From an uncultured bacterium (GTDB taxonomy: Bacteria; Pseudomonadota; Alphaproteobacteria; SP197), in assembly GCA_938014945.1 (NCBI GenBank), contig CALLQH010000331.1, positions 1 through 11,372 on the forward strand: DNA of 11,372 bases. Direction: 5' to 3'. How positions within the stretch are numbered: the stretch's first letter is position 1; each line of letters begins with the position of its first letter. The notes under the pieces were generated by a model that saw nothing but the letters and a program-made list of their open reading frames with translations, did no database searches and was not told the DNA's origin. Below are positions 6,171 to 11,372 of this stretch, piece by piece. A program made the translations under genes and the position numbers.

Positions 6171-7441
6171 GCCGGCCGCAACCCGCACCAGTCGGCGATG
6201 AAGAGGGCGATGGCCTTCGTCACGTCCTTGCAGGACTGCAGATCGACCCGTTCGTCGAAGCCGTGGATGTTCTCGGCGATGGGGCCATAGACCAGCGCCG
6301 GCATTTTCGCATAGAGGCCGAAGAAACGGGCGTCGGTGGTGCCGGTCAGCGCCCTCTCCTCCATGTCCGTGCCGAAGATCGCCTTGTGGCTGGCGGCAAG
6401 CGTCGCCTCGACCTCGGTGCCGGGCTCCTGGATGAAACCTTCCGCCTGGAAACCGTCCCAGACGACCTCCGGCGGGTTGTTGGCCAGGAACGGATCCTTG
6501 CGTGCGGCCTCGGCAAGGCAGGTCTCGACCTCCTTGCGGGCGGTGGCGAGATCCTGGCCCGGGAAGACGCCGACACGCATGTCGAAGCGGCACCAGGCCG
6601 GCACGCTGGAGGCCCAGTCGCCGCCCTCGATCTTGCCGACGTTGAAGTTCAGCGGGTGGTCGTTCTTGGCGTAGGCGGCGTGGCCGCGCTTGTTCCAGGC
6701 GTCCTCAAGGGTGTGGAGTTCGCCGATCAGGCGGTAGGCCGCCTCGATGGCGTTGGCGCCGCGCCCGGCATAGGCGACATGCACGGGATGGCCGCGCACG
6801 ACGCAGTGGAACCACATGACGCCGACCTGGGAGCGCATCACCGCGTTGCCCATGGGCTCGGGGATCAGCGCCGCATCGGCGCGGTAGCCGCGCTGCAGGC
6901 AGGCGAGCGCGCCGTTGCCGGTCGATTCCTCCTCGATCACCGCCTCGATGGCGACATCGGCGGCCGGGCGATAGCCCGCGCGCTTGAGCGCTTCCAGTGC
7001 GAACAGGCCGCAGACCCAGCCGGACTTCATGTCGCCGGCGCCGCGGCCGTGCATCCACCCGTCCTTGATCACGGGATCGAAGGGCGGGGTCGACCACATG
7101 TCGTGCGGCCCCTCGGGCACCACGTCGATATGGCCGTTGATGATCAGCGAGCGCCCCTGGGGCGCATCGCAGCGCAGGCTGCCGACCGTGACATAGGCAT
7201 CCTCGTAGCCGTCGAGCTTGGGCGAGTAGCCGGGCATGTTCTCGATATCGGCGACGTCGATCTTCCAGCGGTCGACGGCAAAGCCGCGGTTCTTCAGCTC
7301 GCGGGCGAGGAAATCCTGCGCCGTCGCCTCGCGGCCGCGCAGCGAAGGCAGGCGCACGAGGTCCTGAGTGAAGGTGACCTGCTCGTCGAAGCCCTTTTCC
7401 ACCGCCGCCGTGATGGCATCGGCAACGCTCTTGTCGACCAT
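6167..7441 (-). CDS. M20-family metallopeptidase/deacylase (ArgE/DapE type)
   Basis: The 424-aa product has the complete M20 dinuclear zinc site: H104-I-D106 in NGHIDVVP, D137 in GRGAGDMKSG, the catalytic base pair E170-E171 in IEEESTGN, E195 in IPEP and H393 in ENIHGFDE. The dimerisation (lid) domain lies at about 205-320, starting GVMWFHCVVRGHPVHVAYAGRGANAI. Length and motifs match the ArgE/DapE/acetylornithine-deacetylase group of cytoplasmic enzymes that hydrolyse N-acyl amino acids or related amides; the exact substrate cannot be read off. AGGGGA lies 8 nt before the ATG. This is the first gene of the minus-strand run, facing divergently away from the EEP-family gene, and its stop overlaps the next start in GTGA. 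It is co-translated with a GGT-like amidase two genes on, which supports a catabolic role for an acylated amine or amino acid rather than arginine or lysine biosynthesis (inference). Confidence 0.92.
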   Translation of the reverse strand: MVDKSVADAITAAVEKGFDEQVTFTQDLVRLPSLRGREATAQDFLARELKNRGFAVDRWKIDVADIENMPGYSPKLDGYEDAYVTVGSLRCDAPQGRSLIINGHIDVVPEGPHDMWSTPPFDPVIKDGWMHGRGAGDMKSGWVCGLFALEALKRAGYRPAADVAIEAVIEEESTGNGALACLQRGYRADAALIPEPMGNAVMRSQVGVMWFHCVVRGHPVHVAYAGRGANAIEAAYRLIGELHTLEDAWNKRGHAAYAKNDHPLNFNVGKIEGGDWASSVPAWCRFDMRVGVFPGQDLATARKEVETCLAEAARKDPFLANNPPEVVWDGFQAEGFIQEPGTEVEATLAASHKAIFGTDMEERALTGTTDARFFGLYAKMPALVYGPIAENIHGFDERVDLQSCKDVTKAIALFIADWCGLRPA

Positions 7442-7470
7442 GCGTCATTCCCCTGTCGCTGTGGCGTGGG

Positions 7471-7499
7471 AGACTAGCGGCAGCCGCCCTCCCCGCCAA
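7471..7499 (-). promoter_or_regulatory. Candidate sigma70-type promoter for the M20 operon
   Basis: On the minus strand TTGGCG (7494-7499) and TAGTCT (7471-7476) are 17 bp apart, ending 29 bp before the M20 start codon. The -35 fits moderately and the -10 poorly (3 of 6), so this is only the best-looking pair in the 131-bp divergent gap. Confidence 0.25.
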
Positions 7500-7503
7500 C
7501 ATC

Positions 7504-7520
7504 CCTGCGCAGGTGCGCAC
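7504..7520. promoter_or_regulatory. Two abutting palindromes, candidate operator in the divergent gap
   Basis: CCTGCGCAGG (7504-7513) is a perfect 10-bp palindrome and GTGCGCAC (7513-7520) a perfect 8-bp palindrome; they share one base and both contain TGCGCA. They sit midway between the divergent M20 and EEP-family genes, directly upstream of the candidate M20 -35 box. This could be a regulator site acting on both genes, but GC-rich DNA makes short palindromes common. Confidence 0.3.
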
Positions 7521-7560
7521 TGCCCGCAACCCGTGGCAGAGTGAAGCGCCGCATTCACCC

Positions 7561-7565
7561 GGAGA
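7561..7565 (+). promoter_or_regulatory. Ribosome binding site setting a TTG start
   Basis: GGAGA lies 7 nt before TTG at 7573, the same GGAGA-N7 arrangement as before the second binding-protein gene. It decides for the TTG start of the EEP-family gene over the upstream GTG (7513), whose extra 20 residues read as non-conserved sequence. Confidence 0.6.
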
Positions 7566-7572
7566 CACTGCC

Positions 7573-8460
7573 TTGAAATTCCTTTCCTACAACATCCAGT
7601 ACGGCGTGGGCCTGGACGAGAAGTATGACCTGGCGCGTGTCGCCGAGGTGATGAAGGACGCCGATGTCATTGCCCTGCAGGAGGTCGAACGGCACTGGAG
7701 CCGGACCAACGACGACGACCAGCCCGCACTGCTGGCCGAAATGTTGCCGGACCATCACTGGGTCTACGGCGCCGGCTTCGACACCGATGCCAGCTATCGC
7801 GCCGAGAACGGCCGTCTGGTGAACAAGCGACGCCAGTTCGGCTGCATGCTGCTATCGCGCCTGCCCATCGTCTGGTCGCGCTGCCACATCTGGCCCCACC
7901 GTCGCACGGTGTCGCCCTACAACATGCAGGGCCAGGCGCTGGAGGGCATGATCCGCACGCCCTGGGGGCCGATCCGCGTTGTCTCCATGCACCTCTCCCA
8001 CATCGGCGCCGAGGAACGCCTGTCGCAGATCGACTTCATGCTGGCGCGCCACCGCGACACACCGTTCGACGGCGGCGCCTGGTGCGGCAAGGACGAGGAC
8101 GACGATGAGTGGGAGGATGGCGGCATCGCTCCGGAGAATCCGATCGCGGCCGTCTGGATGGGCGATTTCAACGCCGCCCCGGACACCGAGGAATACCAGC
8201 GCATGACCGGCCGCTCGCCCTACTATCCGCTGGCCCTGCACAGCGACGGCTTTGTCGACAGCACCGTCGCCTGCGGTCACGACAGGAACGCCTTCATCAG
8301 CCACGAAGGCCCCGACGGCGACGGCAGCATGCACCGCCGCCGTCTCGACTACTGTTTCGTGGGCGCGGAGCTGGTGCCTCATGTCACGAACATGTGGGTC
8401 GATGAGGACGAAATCGCTTCCGATCACAAGCCTGTCTGGACCGAGATCGCACTCGATTGA
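7573..8460 (+). CDS. Endonuclease/exonuclease/phosphatase (EEP) family hydrolase
   Basis: Starting at TTG (7573) the product is 295 aa and begins directly with the fold's first strand, MKFLSYNIQYG. The EEP metal and catalytic residues are all visible: N7, E37 in ALQEVER, H140 in VVSMHLSH, D198 and N200 in WMGDFNAAPD, D259 in RRLDYCFV, and D284-H285 in ASDHKPVW. The family (DNase I/exonuclease III/sphingomyelinase fold) cleaves phosphodiester or phosphomonoester bonds with Mg2+; substrates range from nucleic acids to phospholipids, and this sequence does not settle which. There is no signal peptide, so it is probably cytoplasmic. A strongly acidic loop (KDEDDDEWED, residues 173-182) interrupts the fold before the GDFN strand. 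It is transcribed away from the M20 operon. A role linked to the neighbouring binding proteins is possible but unproven. Confidence 0.88.
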   Translation: MKFLSYNIQYGVGLDEKYDLARVAEVMKDADVIALQEVERHWSRTNDDDQPALLAEMLPDHHWVYGAGFDTDASYRAENGRLVNKRRQFGCMLLSRLPIVWSRCHIWPHRRTVSPYNMQGQALEGMIRTPWGPIRVVSMHLSHIGAEERLSQIDFMLARHRDTPFDGGAWCGKDEDDDEWEDGGIAPENPIAAVWMGDFNAAPDTEEYQRMTGRSPYYPLALHSDGFVDSTVACGHDRNAFISHEGPDGDGSMHRRRLDYCFVGAELVPHVTNMWVDEDEIASDHKPVWTEIALD

Positions 8461-8670
8461 CCCGGCAGAAGAACAGACGTGCCCGCGGCCTGTTGGCTAT
8501 TTGCTACCACCGTTGCGGCATCAGTGATGGAGGCTTCAATCTTGCCCTGATTGCCGAATTCCGCCCGTCAGATTATCTTTACGGTTCAACCGGGGGCAAA
8601 AACGCGCGCGTCTCACACTAGCATCACGTGCGCGCCGGTTCGCTAAAACCACAACAACGAGGAGGAATAC
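8461..8670 (+). promoter_or_regulatory. 210-bp noncoding leader of the first binding-protein gene, weak promoter candidate
   Basis: No gene is evident here. The stretch is less GC-rich than its surroundings around 8540-8600. The best promoter-like pair is TTGCCG (8551-8556) and TATCTT (8574-8579), 17 bp apart, each matching 4 of 6 consensus bases. That would leave a 5' leader of roughly 85 nt, which holds an imperfect GC-rich dyad (GCGCGCGT ... ACGTGCGC, 8603-8634). The strong ribosome site GGAGGA (8661-8666) ends 4 nt before the ATG. No terminator for the preceding EEP gene was found. Confidence 0.3.
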
Positions 8671-9831
8671 ATGGCCTTCAAGCCAGTGATGGAGACCACG
8701 CAATTCGAGGATATGGTGAAGTCCGGCAAGCTGTCGCGGCGGCAGGCGCACAAGGTGATGGCATCCTTCGGGATCGGCACGGTGCTCACCCCCACGCTGG
8801 CAGGCAGCGCGGCGGCGAGCCCCGACGAACAGCCCCTCTTCTTCACCTGGGTCGGGTACGACAGCCCCGAGTTCATGGTGCATTACGTGGAGAAGTACGG
8901 CGAAGAGCCGCGCTACACCTTCTTCAGCGACGAGGACGAGGCCTTCAACAAGATGCGCGGCGGCTTTTCGCCGCACGTCACCTATCCCTGTGGTGTGTCG
9001 CTGAAGCTGTGGAACGATGCCGGGCTGCTTGCCCCCATCGACACCGGCATGCTCTCGAACTGGGGCGATGTCATGGACGTCTTCAAGGACGCCCCCTATT
9101 CGGTGATCGACGGCAACCGCGTCTATGTGCCGGAGGACTGGGGCCAGACCTCCATGATCATCCGCACCGACCTCGCGCCCGAGTACAAGGATCCGGCCAA
9201 CCAGACCTGGGCCGCCCTGTGGGACGAGAAGTATGCCGGCCGTGTCACGATCTCGGACTACTCCTACGAAGCCTTTGCCATCGCCGCCATGGTTCTTGGC
9301 TACGAGCCCTGGACGCTGACGCCCGAGCAGCGGGCCGAATGCGCCGACCTTCTGCGCAAGCAGATTCCGCTCAACCGCATGTTCACCACCTCGGCCACCG
9401 AACAGGGACAGGCCATCGCTTCAGGCGAAATCATCATCGCCACCGGCGGCAACGGCCTGCTGTGGGAACTGATCGGCATGGAGGACACCAGCGGCTTCGA
9501 GTGGACCTGGACGACCCCCAGGGAAGGCGCGATGACCTGGCATTGCGGCCTGTGCATCCATCCCGCCGCCATCGAGGACGGGATGTACGAGAAGTGCCAC
9601 GCCCTGATCGACTCCATGATCTCCAAGGAGGCCGGCGAGTTCGAGATCGGCAACTGGTACTACGGCCACACCAACAAGCTGGCCTACGAAAGCTTCGACG
9701 ACGAATTCCTGCGCAGCATCGGCCTTGCCAAGGATGTCGAGGGAATGCTCGCCTCGACCCAGTTCGTGCAGACCATGCCCGACCCGGAAATCCTTGCCCT
9801 GCAGTGGGAGGAGATCAAGGCCGGCTTCTAG
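8671..9831 (+). CDS. Extracellular solute-binding protein, PotD/PotF-like, Tat-type signal (paralog 1)
   Basis: The 386-aa product has an export signal with a twin-arginine motif, LSRRQAHKVMASFG (residues 21-34), followed by a modest hydrophobic stretch and Ala-rich cleavage region (SAAAS). The mature part follows the periplasmic polyamine-binding layout: FFTWVGYDSPE (58-67; PotF YNWSDYIAP), YPCGVSLKLWNDAGLLAPID (105-124; PotF PSASFLERQLTAG), PREGAMTWHCGLCIHP (283-298; PotF PKEGAMAFFDVFAMP), YYGHTNK and a C-terminal WEEIKAGF. Residues that would contact a cationic ligand are replaced: Asp after W60 is Gly, the PotF Trp/Asp of GWAGD become GGNGL (259-263), and the EGA-loop Asp is C292. Five cysteines are present (107, 224, 292, 295, 309), many for a periplasmic protein. 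It is followed by its own terminator. It should bind an organic solute for an ABC importer, but no permease or ATPase is adjacent. Family assignment is firm; ligand unknown. Confidence 0.9.
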   Translation: MAFKPVMETTQFEDMVKSGKLSRRQAHKVMASFGIGTVLTPTLAGSAAASPDEQPLFFTWVGYDSPEFMVHYVEKYGEEPRYTFFSDEDEAFNKMRGGFSPHVTYPCGVSLKLWNDAGLLAPIDTGMLSNWGDVMDVFKDAPYSVIDGNRVYVPEDWGQTSMIIRTDLAPEYKDPANQTWAALWDEKYAGRVTISDYSYEAFAIAAMVLGYEPWTLTPEQRAECADLLRKQIPLNRMFTTSATEQGQAIASGEIIIATGGNGLLWELIGMEDTSGFEWTWTTPREGAMTWHCGLCIHPAAIEDGMYEKCHALIDSMISKEAGEFEIGNWYYGHTNKLAYESFDDEFLRSIGLAKDVEGMLASTQFVQTMPDPEILALQWEEIKAGF

Positions 9832-9857
9832 GTCTCGATCAATATCTGCCTGATTTG

Positions 9858-9894
9858 GGGGCGGCCGCGTGCACTGCGGCCGCCCCTTTCATTT
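9858..9894 (+). terminator. Intrinsic terminator after the first binding-protein gene
   Basis: An 11-bp perfect GC stem (GGGGCGGCCGC, 9858-9868; GCGGCCGCCCC, 9876-9886) with a 7-nt loop is followed by TTTCATTT. It starts 27 bp after the stop codon, so the first binding-protein gene is probably transcribed on its own. Confidence 0.88.
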
Positions 9895-9913
9895 AAACAA
9901 CACTGTTTCGTGG

Positions 9914-9941
9914 TTCCCACCTACACACCCGGTGCTACACT
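9914..9941 (+). promoter_or_regulatory. Candidate promoter for the second binding-protein gene (extended -10)
   Basis: TGCTACACT (9933-9941) fits an extended -10 (TG-N-TACACT), with TTCCCA (9914-9919) 16 bp upstream as a weak -35. It lies just after the preceding terminator and about 80 bp before the start codon. Because the terminator isolates the gene, some promoter must lie in 9895-10010; this is the best candidate. Confidence 0.35.
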
Positions 9942-10011
9942 CATCGGGTTAAGGGAATTGCGTGAAGATGCCGCAAAGGCACGCACGCACGGCTTCATGT
10001 CATCAATCAAC

Positions 10012-10016
10012 GGAGA
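10012..10016 (+). promoter_or_regulatory. Ribosome binding site setting the ATG start at 10024
   Basis: GGAGA lies 7 nt before ATG (10024). The upstream in-frame starts at 9910 (GTG) and 9997 (ATG) have no such site and would place 38 or 9 extra residues ahead of the Tat signal. Confidence 0.65.
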
Positions 10017-10023
10017 CAAGCAC

Positions 10024-11148
10024 ATGCACGTGCTCAAATTTCCCCGCGTGGATCAGCTTCACAACAGGCTGGTCCATGGCGGAATCGGCCGCCGTGAGTT
10101 TCTGGGAGCTGCCGCTCTGGCCGGCGTCGCACCGCTGACGTCGGGCATCGCCAGTCCGGCACGGGCCCAGGAAGACGCCCAGATCAACTACTTCACCTGG
10201 TCGGGCTATGAACTGCCCGAGCTGCATGAGGCCTATATCGCCGAATACGGCGCCTCGCCGAACATGAGCTTCTTCGGTTCCGAGGAAGAGGCCCTGCAGA
10301 AGATGCGGGCGGGCTTTCAGCCCGATCTGTCGCACCCCTGCGTCGATCAGGCGCCCCGCTGGAACAACGCGGGCGTCCTGCAGCCGCTCGATCCCTCGCG
10401 CCTTTCCAACTGGCCCGACATGTTCCCCTCGCTTCACACGATGCCGGGCGCCGTGATCGACGGCGAGGTCTATGTCGCGGTCTGCGACTTCGGCCTCTCC
10501 TCGATCATCTATCGCACCGACCTCTACGAGGGCGAGGAGACCTGGTACATGCTCTACGACCCTCGCTACGAGGGACGCATCTGCGCACGCAACTCCAACG
10601 TCAACCTCACCCAGGCCCTGCTCATTCTGGGCGAGGATCCCTGGAATCCCTCGGACGAGGCGCTGGCCAAGGCCGGTGACCTGGCCCGTCAGCAGCGTGG
10701 CCTGGTGCGCATGTACTGGGACAGCCAGACCGACATGGAGCAGGCCATCGCCTCGGGCGAGTGCATCGTGGGCTACGCCTGGAACGAAGCGATGGTGCAT
10801 CTCTCCGAGCAGGGCATCCCGGTCGCCTACGCCAACCCGAAGGAAGGTGCGCTGGCCTGGGCCTGCGGCCTGGCGCGCATCAAGGACGCGCCCGGCGACG
10901 AACAGATGGCCTACGACTTCATCGACGCCTGGCTCTCGCCCGAGACCGGCAAGTATCTGATCGAGGAGTACGGCTACGGCCATTCCAACCAGAAGTCGTT
11001 CGAGATCGCCGATCCCGAGATCGTCGCCAACCTGGGCTATGCCGACCCCGAGGCGATGATCAACGACACCATCTTCTTCACCGCCCTGACGCCCGAGCAG
11101 GACGACAAGCAGCTGAAGCTGTGGGAAGAGATTCTGGCCGGCATGTAA
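10024..11148 (+). CDS. Extracellular solute-binding protein, PotD/PotF-like, Tat signal (paralog 2)
   Basis: The 374-aa product carries a classical Tat signal, IGRREFLGAAALAGVAPLTSG, with an ARA cleavage site before Q49. The mature protein is a clear paralog of the one encoded just upstream: YFTWSGYELPEL (56-67), EEEALQKMRAGF, HPCVDQAPRWNNAGVLQPLD (104-123), LSNWPD, VIDGEVYV, PKEGALAWACGLARI (272-286), YGYGHSNQ (316-323) and the terminal WEEILAGM. As in the paralog, Gly stands where PotF has Asp after WS, and Cys stands in the PC motif (C106) and in the EGA loop (C281); W253 of YAWNEA is kept where paralog 1 has Gly, so the two sites probably differ in ligand or affinity. Cysteines: 106, 154, 187, 247, 281. 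It is a single-gene unit with its own promoter region and terminator and no transporter genes beside it. Export to the periplasm and solute binding are well supported; ligand is not known. Confidence 0.91.
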   Translation: MHVLKFPRVDQLHNRLVHGGIGRREFLGAAALAGVAPLTSGIASPARAQEDAQINYFTWSGYELPELHEAYIAEYGASPNMSFFGSEEEALQKMRAGFQPDLSHPCVDQAPRWNNAGVLQPLDPSRLSNWPDMFPSLHTMPGAVIDGEVYVAVCDFGLSSIIYRTDLYEGEETWYMLYDPRYEGRICARNSNVNLTQALLILGEDPWNPSDEALAKAGDLARQQRGLVRMYWDSQTDMEQAIASGECIVGYAWNEAMVHLSEQGIPVAYANPKEGALAWACGLARIKDAPGDEQMAYDFIDAWLSPETGKYLIEEYGYGHSNQKSFEIADPEIVANLGYADPEAMINDTIFFTALTPEQDDKQLKLWEEILAGM

Positions 11149-11167
11149 CCGACCGGACGTCAAACGA

Positions 11168-11204
11168 GGGGCGCGGAACGCCGGTTCCGCGCCCCTTTGC
11201 GTTT
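11168..11204. terminator. Strong intrinsic terminator, probably bidirectional
   Basis: GGGGCGCGGAAC (11168-11179) and GTTCCGCGCCCC (11184-11195) form a perfect 12-bp stem with a 4-nt loop, followed by TTTGCGTTT. On the minus strand the stem is followed by TCGTTTG, so it can also serve the convergent gene whose stop codon lies at 11204-11206. Confidence 0.88.
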
Positions 11205-11372
11205 CAGCGCTCGCAGACGTGAAAGACGCTGCGGCAGGGATGGGTGAACTCGCGCCGCACGATGCGCCAGCCGGATGCCTTGATCTGCTCTTCCCACCGC
11301 TTCAGGGAAAAGCCGCGAAAGCCCAGCTCCCACTTGTGGCCCCAGGGATCCTCATGGGGCTTGAAGGTCATG
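11204..11372 (-). CDS. C-terminal end of an unidentified protein, 5' part outside window
   Basis: The minus strand is open from the right edge to a TGA at 11204-11206, encoding 55 visible residues: MTFKPHEDPWGHK, WELGFRGFSLKRWEEQIKAS, GWRIVRREF and THPCRSVFHVCER. The pattern of an amphipathic helix (LKRWEEQIKAS), a GWRIV strand and a final strand ending VFHVCER resembles the end of class I SAM-dependent methyltransferases, but this is too short to assign. Third-base GC use looks coding and the frame ends exactly at the shared terminator. The methionine at 11369-11371 may be internal. Confidence refers to this being a real gene end, not to any function. Confidence 0.6.
   Translation of the reverse strand, partial: MTFKPHEDPWGHKWELGFRGFSLKRWEEQIKASGWRIVRREFTHPCRSVFHVCER

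Noticed and set aside
6263..7477. A 404-codon open frame on the plus strand, antisense to the M20 gene
   Set aside because: Long antisense frames are expected opposite GC-rich genes; the translation is Ala/Gly/Arg/Asp-rich without motifs, while the minus strand carries an intact metal site.
9910..10023. N-terminal extension of binding protein 2 from GTG at 9910
   Set aside because: It would put 38 polar residues before the Tat signal, run through the candidate -10 element, and lacks a ribosome site; GGAGA-N7-ATG at 10024 is better.
10003..11163. A 386-codon open frame on the minus strand, antisense to binding protein 2
   Set aside because: Shadow of the real gene: it covers the terminator stem and shows no recognisable domain.

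Overview
The window is GC-rich, densely coded bacterial DNA. Its gene content (a cisplatin-response type ATP-dependent DNA ligase, ScsC-like DsbA proteins, Tat-exported PotD/PotF-like binding proteins) and codon choice suggest an alphaproteobacterium. No tRNA, rRNA, CRISPR array, insertion sequence or phage gene was seen, so this looks like chromosomal, mostly metabolic sequence.

Layout. (1) Bases 2-1000, plus strand: C-terminal part of an ATP-dependent DNA ligase, cut by the left edge. (2) Bases 1041-7441, minus strand: seven co-directional genes. In transcription order they are an M20 ArgE/DapE-type deacylase, a 165-aa protein I do not recognise, a gamma-glutamyltransferase-like Ntn hydrolase, a membrane-anchored DsbA-like oxidoreductase, a secreted ScsC-like DsbA protein, a DUF427 protein and a LysE-family exporter. 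The first four overlap by 4, 11 and 11 bp and are almost certainly one translationally coupled unit; the last three follow at gaps of 77, 42 and 65 bp. (3) Bases 7442-7572: divergent control region with two abutting palindromes. (4) Bases 7573-8460, plus: an endonuclease/exonuclease/phosphatase-fold hydrolase. (5) Bases 8671-11148, plus: two paralogous extracellular solute-binding proteins, each with its own upstream region and its own strong terminator, and no transporter permease or ATPase beside them. (6) Bases 11204-11372, minus: C-terminal end of a further gene, convergent on the shared terminator.

How the genes may work together (inference). The deacylase and the GGT-like enzyme both cleave amide bonds, and LysE-family proteins export amino acids or related small molecules. 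The coupled operon may therefore process an acylated or glutamylated amine or amino acid, with the periplasmic thiol oxidoreductases as co-expressed partners. The two binding proteins could capture a related compound, but their binding sites do not look like those of polyamine binders.

The points most worth a second look are: the two binding proteins, where positions that align with ligand-contact Ser and Asp of PotF are both Cys; the DUF427 protein, whose C-terminus looks like a cysteine-free remnant of a DUF4379-type zinc ribbon; the GGT-like enzyme that lacks the usual Ser-Ser pair; and the unknown protein locked between two hydrolases. Motif comparisons with E. coli PotF, PotD and GGT are from memory, not from a computed alignment.
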